NCBI GenBank assembly: GCA_031296405.1
Contig: JAVKKH010000007.1
Location: 1-64,000, forward strand
DNA from: Candidatus Tepidifontimicrobium thermophilum
GTDB lineage: Bacteria > Sysuimicrobiota > Sysuimicrobiia > Sysuimicrobiales > Sysuimicrobiaceae
Direction: 5' to 3'
Length of the DNA stretch: 64,000 nt
In this document: positions 1 to 8,981 of the stretch, piece after piece
How the letters are laid out: each line of letters starts with the position of its first letter
How positions within the stretch are numbered: the stretch's first letter is position 1
The notes under the pieces: model-generated
Told to the model about the DNA's origin: nothing
What the model saw: only the letters and a program-made list of their open reading frames with translations
Databases searched by the model: none
Made by a program: the position numbers and the translations under genes

Positions 1-563
1 CCCCCCACGTTCTCGTGCCCAAACGCAAAGTCATACCCAATCGTCGCCACCCGACGGTACCGCGTGTTCCGAATCACCCAGTCCCCAAACGGATGGTTCA
101 CCTGACTGCTCGTCCACCCCAGCCGGACAATGTACGGCGAGCGGCGCCGCTGCGTAATGTCGTCCGCAGACACGATGGGGTACACCGTGGGAACCCGGCC
201 GCTGTTCACGTAGTCCACCAGGGCCAGCCCCGAGGCCGCGCTCAGGGGGCCCACCAACAGGTGGACCCGGTCCTGCTCCACTAGCTTGCGGGCCTTCGTC
301 AGGCTGTTGGCCGGGACGTTCACGTCGTCCTCCACCACGATCTCCACCCGCCGCCCGGCCACCGCGTTGCCCTTCTCCTCCCAGAACATCTGGAACCCGT
401 TCACGGAGTCCCGCCCGTTGGCCGCGAACCCTCCCGTGATGGGGAAGATCAACCCGATCCGGATCGGCTCCCTCGTCTGGGACTGCGCCGGGAATCCCCC
501 CGCAAGCCCCCACGTTACGAGCACCGCCAGTATGACCCCGCTCCACCGTAGGCGCCGCAGCAT
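1..563 (-). CDS. Branched-chain-type ABC receptor (LivK-like), 3' end cut by window
   Basis: The first 187 codons of a periplasmic-binding receptor for a branched-chain amino acid/amide ABC importer; the rest lies outside the window. The ATG at 563 follows a GGGAGG ribosome site at normal spacing. Residues 1-29 form a signal peptide (basic start, hydrophobic core, AQSQ end). The mature part begins with IRIGLIFPITGGFAANG and contains LVGPLSAASGLAL, typical of the first lobe of type I periplasmic-binding proteins. It is the last gene of the livH-M-G-F set and lies 41 bases after livF. The ligand cannot be read from sequence; neighbouring catabolic genes suggest a small carboxylate or amide rather than leucine. 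Confidence 0.85.
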   Translation of the reverse strand, partial: MLRRLRWSGVILAVLVTWGLAGGFPAQSQTREPIRIGLIFPITGGFAANGRDSVNGFQMFWEEKGNAVAGRRVEIVVEDDVNVPANSLTKARKLVEQDRVHLLVGPLSAASGLALVDYVNSGRVPTVYPIVSADDITQRRRSPYIVRLGWTSSQVNHPFGDWVIRNTRYRRVATIGYDFAFGHENVG

Positions 564-604
564 CTTCGTTCCTCCCTTCCGCTGGGATGTCGGACCGTAC
601 ACGC

Positions 605-1309
605 TCACACGCCCAGGTACCGCTGCCGGACCCCTTCCGCCCGCCGCAACTCGTCCGGCGTCCCTTCGAACACCACCGTTCCCTTGCTCATCACGTACAC
701 GTAGTCCGCCAGCCGGAGAGCCAGCGGCAGGTTCTGCTCCACCATGAGGATGGACAGGCCGCGCTCCTTCAGCCGCACCAGAGTCTCTGCCAGGTCCAGG
801 ACCAGCTTCGGCGCCAGCCCTTCGGAGGGCTCGTCCATGAGCAGGAGCGTGGGGTTGGTCATGAGGGCGCGGGCGATGGCCAGCATCTGCTGCTCGCCGC
901 CGCTCAGCTTGTTCCCCCGGTGGTGGGCCCGCTCCCGCAGCCGGGGGAACAGCTCGTAGACTCGACCGAGCGTCCAGGCATCTCCGCTGTCCGGTCGGGC
1001 TGCCACCACCAGGTTCTCCTCCACCGTCAGGGACGGGAAGATCCGCCTGCCCTGGGGGACCAGCCCGACCCCCATCCGCGCGATGACGTGGCTGGGCAGG
1101 TGAGTGATGTCCGTCCCGCGCAAGCGGATCCGCCCCGACCGGGGCGGGGTGAAGCCCACCACACTGCGGATCAGGGTCGTCTTGCCCACCCCGTTGCGGC
1201 CCAGCACGGCCACCAGCTGCCCCGGGGCGACCCGCAGGCTGACGCCCTGCAGGACGTAGCTGTCCCCGTAGTACGTGTGGACATCCTCCACCCGCAGCGC
1301 CTCGGTCAC
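605..1309 (-). CDS. livF: ABC transporter ATPase, LivF family
   Basis: ATP-binding subunit (234 aa) of a high-affinity branched-chain amino acid-type importer, acting at the inner face of the membrane. The Walker A motif GRNGVGKT is at residues 37-44, the signature is LSGGEQQ, and the Walker B is LLLMDEP followed by EGLAP, the usual LivF form. Start is the GTG at 1309, sharing GTGA with the livG stop, so the two are translationally coupled; a longer upstream frame would only overlap livG. It pairs with LivG (1306-2058) as the ATPase heterodimer for LivH/LivM. The transported substrate is unknown. Confidence 0.93.
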   Translation of the reverse strand: MTEALRVEDVHTYYGDSYVLQGVSLRVAPGQLVAVLGRNGVGKTTLIRSVVGFTPPRSGRIRLRGTDITHLPSHVIARMGVGLVPQGRRIFPSLTVEENLVVAARPDSGDAWTLGRVYELFPRLRERAHHRGNKLSGGEQQMLAIARALMTNPTLLLMDEPSEGLAPKLVLDLAETLVRLKERGLSILMVEQNLPLALRLADYVYVMSKGTVVFEGTPDELRRAEGVRQRYLGV

Positions 1310-2058
1310 AGCTCGCCCACCCCCAGGTAGATGGCCTGCACCTCCGGGTTCCCCCGCACCTCGTCCACGGTCCCCTCCGCCAGGACGCGGCCGAAGTGCA
1401 GGACGGTGACCCGCTGCGCCACCTGGAAGGCCACGTCCATGTCGTGCTCGATCAGGAGCACTGTGATCTGGGGATCCAGTCCGGCAACCAGCCGCGTCAC
1501 CACCTGGGTTTCCGCGGGCGACAGCCCCGCGGTGGGCTCGTCCAGCAGGAGCAGCCGTGGCCGACCGGCCAGAGCCAGCACGATCTCCAGCTGCCGCTGC
1601 TCCCCGTACGACAGGCTGCCGATGGGCCAGTCCCGCTTCTCCCACAGCCCGAACTCTTCCAGGAGGCGGCGGGCGTCCTCCAGCGCCTGCCGGTGCTGCC
1701 AGGCTGCGCGGAAGGGGTCGTACTTCTCCCTCCGGAGCCCGAAGGCGGCCAGCAGGGCGTTCTCCAGCACCGTCAGGCGGGGGAACAGGTTGGTCACCTG
1801 GTACGTCCGGCCGATCCCCAGGGCCGTCCGCCGGTAGCTGGGCAGGTGCGTGATGTCCTGACCGAACAGGAGGATCCGGCCCGCCGTGGCCGGTACCTCT
1901 CCGCTCAGCAGGTGGAAGAGCGTGGTTTTGCCCGCGCCGTTCGGGCCGATGATGGCCCGGCGCTCCCCCTGGCGGACCTCCAGGTCCACCCCGTCCACCG
2001 CTCGGAGGCCGCCGTAGTGCTTCCGCAACTGCTCCGTCCGCAGGCAGACGGCACTCAT
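1306..2058 (-). CDS. livG: ABC transporter ATPase, LivG family
   Basis: Second ATP-binding subunit (250 aa) of the same importer. Walker A GPNGAGKT is at residues 38-45, the signature is the LivG variant SYGEQRQLEI, and Walker B is LLLLDEPTAGLS. The C-terminal part (VEQ-type helix, then LGVGEL) matches LivG/BraF proteins. The ATG at 2058 overlaps the livM stop in ATGA, and its own stop overlaps the livF start. This fixes the start and supports a single polycistronic message. Confidence 0.93.
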   Translation of the reverse strand: MSAVCLRTEQLRKHYGGLRAVDGVDLEVRQGERRAIIGPNGAGKTTLFHLLSGEVPATAGRILLFGQDITHLPSYRRTALGIGRTYQVTNLFPRLTVLENALLAAFGLRREKYDPFRAAWQHRQALEDARRLLEEFGLWEKRDWPIGSLSYGEQRQLEIVLALAGRPRLLLLDEPTAGLSPAETQVVTRLVAGLDPQITVLLIEHDMDVAFQVAQRVTVLHFGRVLAEGTVDEVRGNPEVQAIYLGVGEL

Positions 2059-3044
2059 CGTTCCGCCACCGGCTCCTTGCCTGGCCCTGCCACGGGGGGC
2101 GTCACCGCGCGCCCTCGCCAGCGCGCCCACAGGGCTCGCGCTCCTCCCGCGACCCCCTGGGGTGCGTACATCACCGTCAGCACGAACACCACCCCGAGGA
2201 TCAGCATCCAGCGGTGGGTGTACGCGCTGACGAGGTTGCGCAGAAACACCACGATCCCCGCGCCCACCAGGGGCCCGAACAGGGTCCCGGCCCCACCCAG
2301 GATTACCATCAGCACCGCCTCCGCGCTGGCCGCGATGTGCAGGTCCGGCGGGCTCACGAACCGGTTGTAGAAGGCGTAGAGGGAGCCCGCCAGTCCCGCG
2401 AACGTCCCCGCCACCACGAAGGCCACGTAGCGGTGCAGCCAGGTGTTGTACCCCAGCATCCGCATCCGGCCCTCGCTCTCCCGGATCCCCCGCAGGCTCA
2501 AGCCGAAGGGAGACCGTACCAGCCGGTACAGGAGGAACGCGGCCAGGCAGAAGATCACCAGGATGAGGTAGTACAGGTGCTTGGGATCCGACGTGGACCA
2601 GGGCAGCCCCAGCTCCAGGGGCGGAATCCCGGGAAGCCCGTTGTCCCCTCCGGTGACCGACGACCACCGGTACGCCAGACCCCAGGTTCCCATGCCCAGG
2701 GCCAGGGTGATGATGAGGAAGTACACGCCTACCGCCCGGGTGGCCAGGAGCCCGTACACCGCCGCCAGCGCGGCCGCGGCAGCCACTCCCGCGGGAAAGG
2801 CGAGGGCCGGAGGTACCCGGTGCTGGGTGGTGAGGATCCCCACGGTGTACGCCGCGGCCCCGAAGTAGGCGGCGTGGCCGAAGGACGTCAGGCCCGTGTA
2901 ACCCGCCAGGAGGTCCAGGCTCATGGCGGAGAGGCCGTAGATCATGGTGAGCAGGACCAGGTGTGTGAAGTACAGGGGCAGTACCTGTGGCAGGGCTAGC
3001 GCCACCGCGGCTACCACCGCCCACCCCAGCCACCGAAGACCCAC
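2055..3044 (-). CDS. livM: ABC transporter permease, LivM family
   Basis: Membrane permease (329 aa) with about ten hydrophobic segments. It carries the LivM hallmark GYTGLTSFGHAAYFGAAAY near residue 50 and ends in a polar tail. It forms the translocation pore with LivH. The GTG at 3044 shares one base with the livH stop (TAGTG), giving tight coupling; the longer upstream frame lies inside livH. Part of the H-M-G-F-receptor set, an order in which the receptor comes last. Confidence 0.92.
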   Translation of the reverse strand: MGLRWLGWAVVAAVALALPQVLPLYFTHLVLLTMIYGLSAMSLDLLAGYTGLTSFGHAAYFGAAAYTVGILTTQHRVPPALAFPAGVAAAAALAAVYGLLATRAVGVYFLIITLALGMGTWGLAYRWSSVTGGDNGLPGIPPLELGLPWSTSDPKHLYYLILVIFCLAAFLLYRLVRSPFGLSLRGIRESEGRMRMLGYNTWLHRYVAFVVAGTFAGLAGSLYAFYNRFVSPPDLHIAASAEAVLMVILGGAGTLFGPLVGAGIVVFLRNLVSAYTHRWMLILGVVFVLTVMYAPQGVAGGARALWARWRGRAVTPPVAGPGKEPVAER

Positions 3045-3898
3045 TACGCCCTCCCGAACAGCCCCGTGGGCCGGATGGCCAGCACGATCGCCATGGGCAC
3101 GAACAGGGTGAAGTACGACAGCTCGGGGAACAGCGCCTTGCCCAAGTTGTCCAGCACGCCCACCAGCACGCTTCCCACCAGGGCCCCCTTGAGGCTGCCG
3201 AGCCCGCCGATGATGACCACCGCAAATGCGAGCGGCAGGACCTCGGAATCCACGCCGGGGTACACCCCGAGGAACGGACCTCCCATCACGCCCCCGAAGC
3301 CGGCCAGGGCGGCGCCCACGGCGAACATCCCGGTGAGGACCGGGTCCACGTGGATGCCGAGCCCCCGGGCCATCTCCTGGTCGTCCACCGCGGCCCGCAC
3401 GACGGCGCCCAACCGTGTGCGCTCCTGCAGCAGCCACAGGAACAGGGCCACGAGGACCCCCACGCCGATCACCGCCAGCCGGTAGGTGGGGAAGAAGGTA
3501 AGGCCCAGGTCCACCGAGCCCGCCAGGGCCCGAGGGGTGGGGAGTCGGTGGGGGTCCCCTCCCCAGATCCACAGGGCCAGGTCCGCGAAGATGAAGGAGA
3601 ACCCCATGGTCAACAGGACCTGGGCCTGCTCCGCCCGGTAGAACCGGGACAGAAAGGCGCGCTGCATGACCACCCCCACCGCCGCCACGGTGAGGCTGCC
3701 GGCCAGCGCCGCCGCCAGGAAACTCTCCGTCGCCTGGACCACCGTGAGGGCCACGTAGGCGCCCAGGAGGTAGTAGGAGCCGTGCGCGATGTTCACGATG
3801 CGCATCAGCCCGAAGATCAGGGTGAGCCCGCTCGCCAGCAGGAAGAGAAGCGCAGCGAAGGAAAGGCCGTTCAGAAGCTGTGTGAGCCAGAACTGCAC
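3044..3898 (-). CDS. livH: ABC transporter permease, LivH family
   Basis: Membrane permease (284 aa), first gene of this importer set. It shows the LivH signature GLTLIFGLMRIVNIAHGSYY in the first third and GGLGSLKGALVGS near the C-terminus. The GTG at 3898 follows AGGAGG at good spacing (CTCAGGAGGCAGC), so the longer upstream frame is not used. It begins 28 bases after the thiamine-diphosphate enzyme gene, implying that enzyme and importer are co-transcribed. Confidence 0.92.
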   Translation of the reverse strand: MQFWLTQLLNGLSFAALLFLLASGLTLIFGLMRIVNIAHGSYYLLGAYVALTVVQATESFLAAALAGSLTVAAVGVVMQRAFLSRFYRAEQAQVLLTMGFSFIFADLALWIWGGDPHRLPTPRALAGSVDLGLTFFPTYRLAVIGVGVLVALFLWLLQERTRLGAVVRAAVDDQEMARGLGIHVDPVLTGMFAVGAALAGFGGVMGGPFLGVYPGVDSEVLPLAFAVVIIGGLGSLKGALVGSVLVGVLDNLGKALFPELSYFTLFVPMAIVLAIRPTGLFGRA

Positions 3899-3926
3899 GC
3901 TGCCTCCTGAGAAGCCCCGAAGTCGC

Positions 3927-5627
3927 TCACGCGGACACCGGCTCCCCCAGCAGGGGCTCCGCCTGCCCGCTCTCCCACCACCGCTGCAGGAGCGGACTCT
4001 CCTCGGCCAGGTCCTCCGACCGGACCTCCACCAGCGCCGGGCGGCCTGCCTCCAGGGCGGCCTGAAGGGCACCCTCCAGCTCCTCGCCCTCCTCCACCCG
4101 CACGGCCCACACGCCGAACGCCTGCGCCAGCTGGAGGAAGTCCGGGTTGTGCAGGCGCGACCACACCTCCCGGCCGCCGTAGTACGCCTTCTGACGCGTG
4201 TGGATGCTGCCGAAGGCGAAGTTGTTCAGCACCACGCACAGCACGGGCAGCTGCTCCCGCACCGCGGTCTCCAGGTCCTGTACGGTCATCAGGAATCCGC
4301 CGTCGCCCGCCAGCACCACCACGCGGCTTTGCGGCCGGGCGAGCTGCACTCCGAGGCCTCCCGCGAGGCCGAACCCCATGGACCCGGAGTTGGGGTTGAA
4401 GTACACCCCGGGCTGCCGTGCCGGGAAGTACTGCGCGGCGTAGTGGATGTAGCTGCCGGAGTCCGTCACCAGACACGTGGCGTCGTCCGTCACGCGACGC
4501 AAGGCCCGGACCACGTCCCAGGGACGGACGGGTCGGCCCCCTGCAGGCCTGCGCCGCAGGCGTTCCTCCCACGCAGCCTTCGCGAGCCGGCAGCGCTCCG
4601 CCCACCCCGGGTCGGGCCGCACCCGGCCCGCCAGCCGCTCCACGAGACCCTCCAGGGCCAGGCGCGCGTCCCCCACCACCCCCACGTCCACCCGGTAGTT
4701 CCGGCCCACCACCGCGGGGTCGATGTCCACGTGGACCAGACGTGCGCCTGGCGCGGGCTGGAAAGTGAACTCGTCCGTGGTACGGTCCCACAGGCGCGTC
4801 CCCACGGCCAGAATCGCGTCCGCGTAACGGAGGGCGAACGCTGCGGCCGCCGAGCCCCCGTAGCCCATGGTGCCCAGGGCTAGCGGGTAGGTCTCCGCCA
4901 CGGGCTTCTTCTGCCACGTGGACACCACGGGCGCGCCGAGCAACTCCGCCAGGCGCACCGCGACCGCGCTGGCCCCGCTCATCCACACGCCCCCTCCCGC
5001 GATCAGCACGGGACGGCGCGCCTCCCGGAGGACCGCCGCAGCCCGATCTAGCGACCGCGCGTCCGGAGCCGGTGGGTGCAGAGGCCGGTATTGCTCAGGG
5101 GCCAGCACCTCCGCCTGGATCTCCACCTTGGCCAGGTCGTACGGGATGCTCACGTGGACCGGACCGGGGCGCCCGGTCTGGGCCAGCCTCAGAGCCTCCC
5201 ACAGAGCATCGGGGACCCGGTCCGCGCGCTGGACCTCCACGGAGAACTTGGTGATGGGGCGGAACACCTCGGCCAGGTCTGCTTCTTCGAAGGCCCCTTT
5301 CCACCGGTACTTCGTGGGGACCTGCCCCGTGATGCAGACCAGCGGCACCGACTCGATGAACGCGGCGGTGACCCCCATCACCAGGTTGGTCCCGCCCGGC
5401 GACCGGGTGCCCACGCACACCGCCGGCCGCCGGGCGGCCTTTCCGTAGCCCACCGCCATGAGGGCAGCCACCTGCTCGTGGCGCACCTGCACCAACCGGA
5501 CCCCGCCCTCCCGATCCAGGGTATCCAGGATCTCCATGAGGCCCGAGCCCGGCACCCCGGCCACGAAGCCCACCTCCTCCCGCGCCAGGGTGCGCGCCAC
5601 GAACTCGGCCACCGTCATCCGCGCCAT
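3927..5627 (-). CDS. Thiamine-diphosphate-dependent decarboxylase/synthase
   Basis: Cytoplasmic enzyme (566 aa) of the acetolactate synthase/benzoylformate decarboxylase superfamily, which cleaves or condenses 2-oxo acids through a carbanion on thiamine diphosphate. The N-terminal Pyr domain has the cofactor-activating Glu in VRHEQVAALMAVGYGK. A central sugar-isomerase-like domain contains VHVDIDPAVVGRNYRVDV. The C-terminal PP domain has the GDG...NN metal motif (LAGDGGFLMTVQDLE to VVLNNFAFGS). Start ATG 5627 follows GGAGGGG; a longer frame would overlap the preceding gene. The exact 2-oxo acid cannot be told; context (M24 enzyme, amidohydrolase, nitrilase) suggests an organic acid catabolic step. 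Confidence 0.88.
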   Translation of the reverse strand: MARMTVAEFVARTLAREEVGFVAGVPGSGLMEILDTLDREGGVRLVQVRHEQVAALMAVGYGKAARRPAVCVGTRSPGGTNLVMGVTAAFIESVPLVCITGQVPTKYRWKGAFEEADLAEVFRPITKFSVEVQRADRVPDALWEALRLAQTGRPGPVHVSIPYDLAKVEIQAEVLAPEQYRPLHPPAPDARSLDRAAAVLREARRPVLIAGGGVWMSGASAVAVRLAELLGAPVVSTWQKKPVAETYPLALGTMGYGGSAAAAFALRYADAILAVGTRLWDRTTDEFTFQPAPGARLVHVDIDPAVVGRNYRVDVGVVGDARLALEGLVERLAGRVRPDPGWAERCRLAKAAWEERLRRRPAGGRPVRPWDVVRALRRVTDDATCLVTDSGSYIHYAAQYFPARQPGVYFNPNSGSMGFGLAGGLGVQLARPQSRVVVLAGDGGFLMTVQDLETAVREQLPVLCVVLNNFAFGSIHTRQKAYYGGREVWSRLHNPDFLQLAQAFGVWAVRVEEGEELEGALQAALEAGRPALVEVRSEDLAEESPLLQRWWESGQAEPLLGEPVSA

Positions 5628-5640
5628 GACCCCTCCAGGC

Positions 5641-6906
5641 TCAGGGCTCGCTGAACCAGTACTCCGGGTGCTCACACAGGGTGAACCGCACGGGCCCCTG
5701 GTCGGTGACGCACACGTTCTCCTCGAGCCGGACCGTCTGCTCCAGGCCCGGGAACCCGCTGAAGGTCTCGATGGCGAAGTACATGTTGGGCTTGATCTCC
5801 GCGGGGTACTTGAAGGAGTAGGCCCGCGAGATCCACATCCCCTCGTACAGGGACAGGCCGATGCTGTGCGCGAACTGCTGCAGGCTGACGCTCCCGTACT
5901 TGTCGTCGTCGTACTCCGGGAACTTCGCCGCCACGTCCGCGGTGGTCGCCCCGGGCCGTAGCGCTTCGATCCCCGCGTACAGGGAGTCGTAGCAGCGCTT
6001 GAACAGGTCCTTCTCCTTGGGCGTGGGCTTGGCCGCCACCTTCCAGCAGCGCACGAAATCGATGAAGTACCCCCCGGGTCCCACCGCGTTGATGTCCACG
6101 ATCATCAGGTCGCCCTGGCGGATGATCTTGTCGGTGTGCCACCGCCGGTAGGGGCTGGTGTTGCCCCCGCTGGCCACGATGATGTCGTACACGAAATCAA
6201 ACCCGCTCCGGTACAGGTACTCGTTGACCTTCGCGCACACTTCGGACTCGCGGACCCCGGGCTTGGCCCACTCGTGCATGGCCATCCACATGGCCGCGTC
6301 GCCGTGGGCGGCAGCGATCTTCAGGCATTCCAGCTCGTCGGGGGTCTTGATCACCCGGGCCGCGGACATGGCCGGCCACGCGTTCACGATGTTCAGGCCC
6401 AACCCGGTCAGGGCCTGGTAAGCCATCATGTCCATGACGTCGATGCCGATCCGCTCCTTGTGGACCCCGTTCTCCCGCAGCACGTCGTACACGCTCTGGG
6501 CCATCCGCTGGGCCATCTCCGGCTCCGCGCCCTCCGCCCACTTCCACGTGATGGCCGGCCGGATCTCCCCCTCCAGCCACGGCGCGTCGATCTGCGCGCA
6601 GACCATGTCGGAGCCCACCGTCTCAAAGAGGACGGGCTTCCCGTTGCGGGGCAGCACGCAGTAGCGGATGAAGATGTTGTTCTTCCAGTTCCCCTGCCAG
6701 ACTCCCGTGACGTACCGGACGTTCTCCCCGACGAACAGCACGAGCGCACCCAGGTCGTGCTTGTCCATCTGCTCGCGCGCCCGGGCCAGACGCTCGCGGC
6801 GCATCCGGGCGAAGTCGACCCGCGCCTGCCAGTCCGTGGCGGTGGTGCTGAACACCCGCCGCGGCTGGTACTCGTGGTACCCCTGAAGGAACTCGTGGTA
6901 CGCCAT
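5641..6906 (-). CDS. M24-family metalloenzyme (aminopeptidase P / DddP-like)
   Basis: Cytoplasmic pita-bread fold protein (421 aa). The creatinase-like N domain covers about residues 35-180 and the catalytic domain 190-400. Metal ligands appear complete: Asp271 (IVDIN), Asp283 (YFIDF), His347 (AHSIG), Glu380 (FAIET) and Glu395/396 (RLEEN). Members of this group are Xaa-Pro peptidases, but the same fold also gave the DMSP lyase DddP, and the long loops and aromatic insertions here are not those of a plain prolidase. Start ATG 6906 has GGAGGAGGGAG before it. It sits 13 bases upstream of the thiamine-diphosphate enzyme. Confidence 0.8.
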   Translation of the reverse strand: MAYHEFLQGYHEYQPRRVFSTTATDWQARVDFARMRRERLARAREQMDKHDLGALVLFVGENVRYVTGVWQGNWKNNIFIRYCVLPRNGKPVLFETVGSDMVCAQIDAPWLEGEIRPAITWKWAEGAEPEMAQRMAQSVYDVLRENGVHKERIGIDVMDMMAYQALTGLGLNIVNAWPAMSAARVIKTPDELECLKIAAAHGDAAMWMAMHEWAKPGVRESEVCAKVNEYLYRSGFDFVYDIIVASGGNTSPYRRWHTDKIIRQGDLMIVDINAVGPGGYFIDFVRCWKVAAKPTPKEKDLFKRCYDSLYAGIEALRPGATTADVAAKFPEYDDDKYGSVSLQQFAHSIGLSLYEGMWISRAYSFKYPAEIKPNMYFAIETFSGFPGLEQTVRLEENVCVTDQGPVRFTLCEHPEYWFSEP

Positions 6907-6923
6907 GGCTCCCTCCTCCCGCC

Positions 6924-7928
6924 TCAGGGTTTGTTTCCTGCACCGTCGAGCCCGAGCAACCGTCGGGCCGTGCCCTCCAGCACCGCCCGTTCCTGCTCTT
7001 CCCCCAACCCGAGCCGCTGAACACGCCCCACGGGATCGTCGTCCGCCATGTCGTAGGGGGCATCGCTGCCGAGGATCATGCGCTGCACACCGACCGTGCG
7101 GACCACGTACGCCAGCGCCCCCTCCCCGTGCACCACCGTGTCGAAGTAGAAGTGGTCCAGGTAACCGGACGGGGGCCTGGGAATGGCGTCCTGCAGCTCC
7201 CGCCTGGAGCGGTGCGCGTGGTCCAGCCGCCCCAGCAGGAAGGGGAACACCCCGCCCCCGTGGGCCAGCACGACCCGCACGCGCGGCTGGCGATCCAACA
7301 GGCCCGAGTAGATCAGCCGCCCCACCAGGGCCGCGGTCTCCGTGGGAAACCCGATGGTGTTGAACAGGTGGAAGGGTGCCAGCACCTCCTCCCCGATGTA
7401 CGTGGTGGGGTGCACGAACACCGGAATCTCCAGCTCGACGGCCAGCTGCCAGACCGGTTCGAAGCCGGGGTCGTCCAGGTAGCGGCCGTTCACGCTGGTG
7501 GCCAGGTAGATCCCCCGCATCCCCAGCTCACGGACCGCCCGCTCGGTTTCCCGCAGCGCGGCCTCCACGTCCTGCAGGGGGAGCGTGGCCAGTCCCACAA
7601 ACCGGCGCGGCTGGCTGCGGCACACCTCCGCGATCCCGTCGTTGAAGGCGCGGGCCAGCTCGAGCCCCAGGCGCGGCGGCGCCCAGTACACCATGGGCGG
7701 CGACAGAGACAGAGCCTGGAGCGTGATCCCTCTGGCGTCCAGGTAGGCGAGCCGGGCCGGAAGGTCCACGAACTCCGGAAACAGCGGCACCGGGGGGTGC
7801 CCCGGGAGGAACAGCAGGGGCGTCAAGCCGTCCCGCTGGATCCCGGCGCCGTAGGGGCTCCCCTCGCGCTCCACGAGGTCCAGGAACGACTTCGGGAAGA
7901 AGTGGCTGTGGACGTCGATGGCGCTCAC
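6924..7928 (-). CDS. Amidohydrolase 2 family metal-dependent hydrolase/decarboxylase (ACMSD-like)
   Basis: TIM-barrel metalloenzyme (334 aa) of the family that includes aminocarboxymuconate-semialdehyde decarboxylase and aromatic acid decarboxylases. The His-x-His pair is at residues 7 and 9 (IDVHSHFFP), then VFVHPTT (metal His), LAHGGGVFPF and the Asp of GSDAPYDM. GTG 7928 overlaps the nitrilase stop (GTGA). A related gene is at 59860-60849, so the organism keeps at least two such enzymes, each beside a transporter. Whether it hydrolyses or decarboxylates cannot be decided from sequence. Confidence 0.87.
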   Translation of the reverse strand: MSAIDVHSHFFPKSFLDLVEREGSPYGAGIQRDGLTPLLFLPGHPPVPLFPEFVDLPARLAYLDARGITLQALSLSPPMVYWAPPRLGLELARAFNDGIAEVCRSQPRRFVGLATLPLQDVEAALRETERAVRELGMRGIYLATSVNGRYLDDPGFEPVWQLAVELEIPVFVHPTTYIGEEVLAPFHLFNTIGFPTETAALVGRLIYSGLLDRQPRVRVVLAHGGGVFPFLLGRLDHAHRSRRELQDAIPRPPSGYLDHFYFDTVVHGEGALAYVVRTVGVQRMILGSDAPYDMADDDPVGRVQRLGLGEEQERAVLEGTARRLLGLDGAGNKP

Positions 7929-8974
7929 GTCAGGCTCCGCTCCGTCCTCGTCGTGGTCTCTTCCTGCTGTCCGTCCCCGGGCCAGGCTGGCCGGCCCTCG
8001 AACTCCTCCTCCACCCACCGGACCATGCGGGGGGACCGGGTGCGCACGTGCAGCTCGAACACATCCGGGCGGTTGTAGTGGCCCGCGAAGTCGTGCACCG
8101 TCCGCTCGTCCACGCACCGGTCGAGATCCACCTCCGCGTACAGGATCCCCTCCTCGGGTCCCATGGGGCCGGCCACCACCTCTCCGGAGGGGCCCACCAC
8201 GGACGACCCTCCCGACAGCTCGGGCCGGCCCAGAAACTCCCGGTCCTCCTCCGTGTACGCCAGCATCTCCCGCATCCGGTCGTCCACCGCGCCGCACGCG
8301 TTGATCACGAAGGCCTTCGCGGTGAAGGCGAAGGCCCGGCCGGCCAGCAGCGCCCGCTCCGACCGGCTCAACATCCGCCGGCCCGGCAGGTTGGGCCAGC
8401 TGGCTACGTGGATCATGGTGTGCTGGCTCAGCAACACGAACACCGCCAGGGGGTTCGAGTTCTCCCCGCAGATCAGCCCGCTGAGCCGACCGTACTCGGT
8501 GTCCAACACCCGTAGCCCTACAGGCAAGCCGGGTGCGTGCACCAGCCGCTCCCCCACGGTGGGCGTGAGCTTCCGGTGCACGTGCGCCACGCGCCCCCTG
8601 GGGCTGATGAAGAGCAGGGAGTTGTATAGAGTCCCTGCGGTGCCCGGCTCCTTCTCGCACGCCCCCACCACCACCCAGGCGCCTGCCCGCTTTGCGGCCT
8701 CCCCCAGCGCCTCCGTCTCAGGGCCCGGCACCGTGACGGCGTTGCGGAACAGACGCGCCGCGTACTCCCGGCTCCGCTCGCCCGTGGCGGGGTGGAAGTG
8801 GTACCAGAGGGGGTGGCCCGGGATGAAACCCTCCGGGAACCCGATCACCCGGGCCCCCGCCCGGCCGGCTTCCTCGATGAGGCGGCAGGCCTTCTCCACC
8901 GTGGGCTCCCGTTCCAGGAACACGGGAGCGGCCTGGACCGCGGCCACCTTCACACGCGGGAGCCGGTCCCCCAT
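7925..8974 (-). CDS. Nitrilase / aliphatic amidase-type carbon-nitrogen hydrolase
   Basis: Nitrilase-superfamily enzyme (349 aa) converting nitriles or amides to carboxylates and ammonia. The catalytic triad is clear: Glu48 in GFPEGFIPG, Lys135 in HRKLTPT and Cys169 in LICGENSNPL. Length and the GENSNPLAVF segment fit the true nitrilase branch (branch 1) better than the amidase branches. ATG 8974 has only a weak ribosome site (GTGAGTGG). It is coupled to the following amidohydrolase by a GTGA overlap, suggesting that the carboxylate product is processed next. Confidence 0.87.
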   Translation of the reverse strand: MGDRLPRVKVAAVQAAPVFLEREPTVEKACRLIEEAGRAGARVIGFPEGFIPGHPLWYHFHPATGERSREYAARLFRNAVTVPGPETEALGEAAKRAGAWVVVGACEKEPGTAGTLYNSLLFISPRGRVAHVHRKLTPTVGERLVHAPGLPVGLRVLDTEYGRLSGLICGENSNPLAVFVLLSQHTMIHVASWPNLPGRRMLSRSERALLAGRAFAFTAKAFVINACGAVDDRMREMLAYTEEDREFLGRPELSGGSSVVGPSGEVVAGPMGPEEGILYAEVDLDRCVDERTVHDFAGHYNRPDVFELHVRTRSPRMVRWVEEEFEGRPAWPGDGQQEETTTRTERSLT

Positions 8975-8981
8975 GGCCCAC

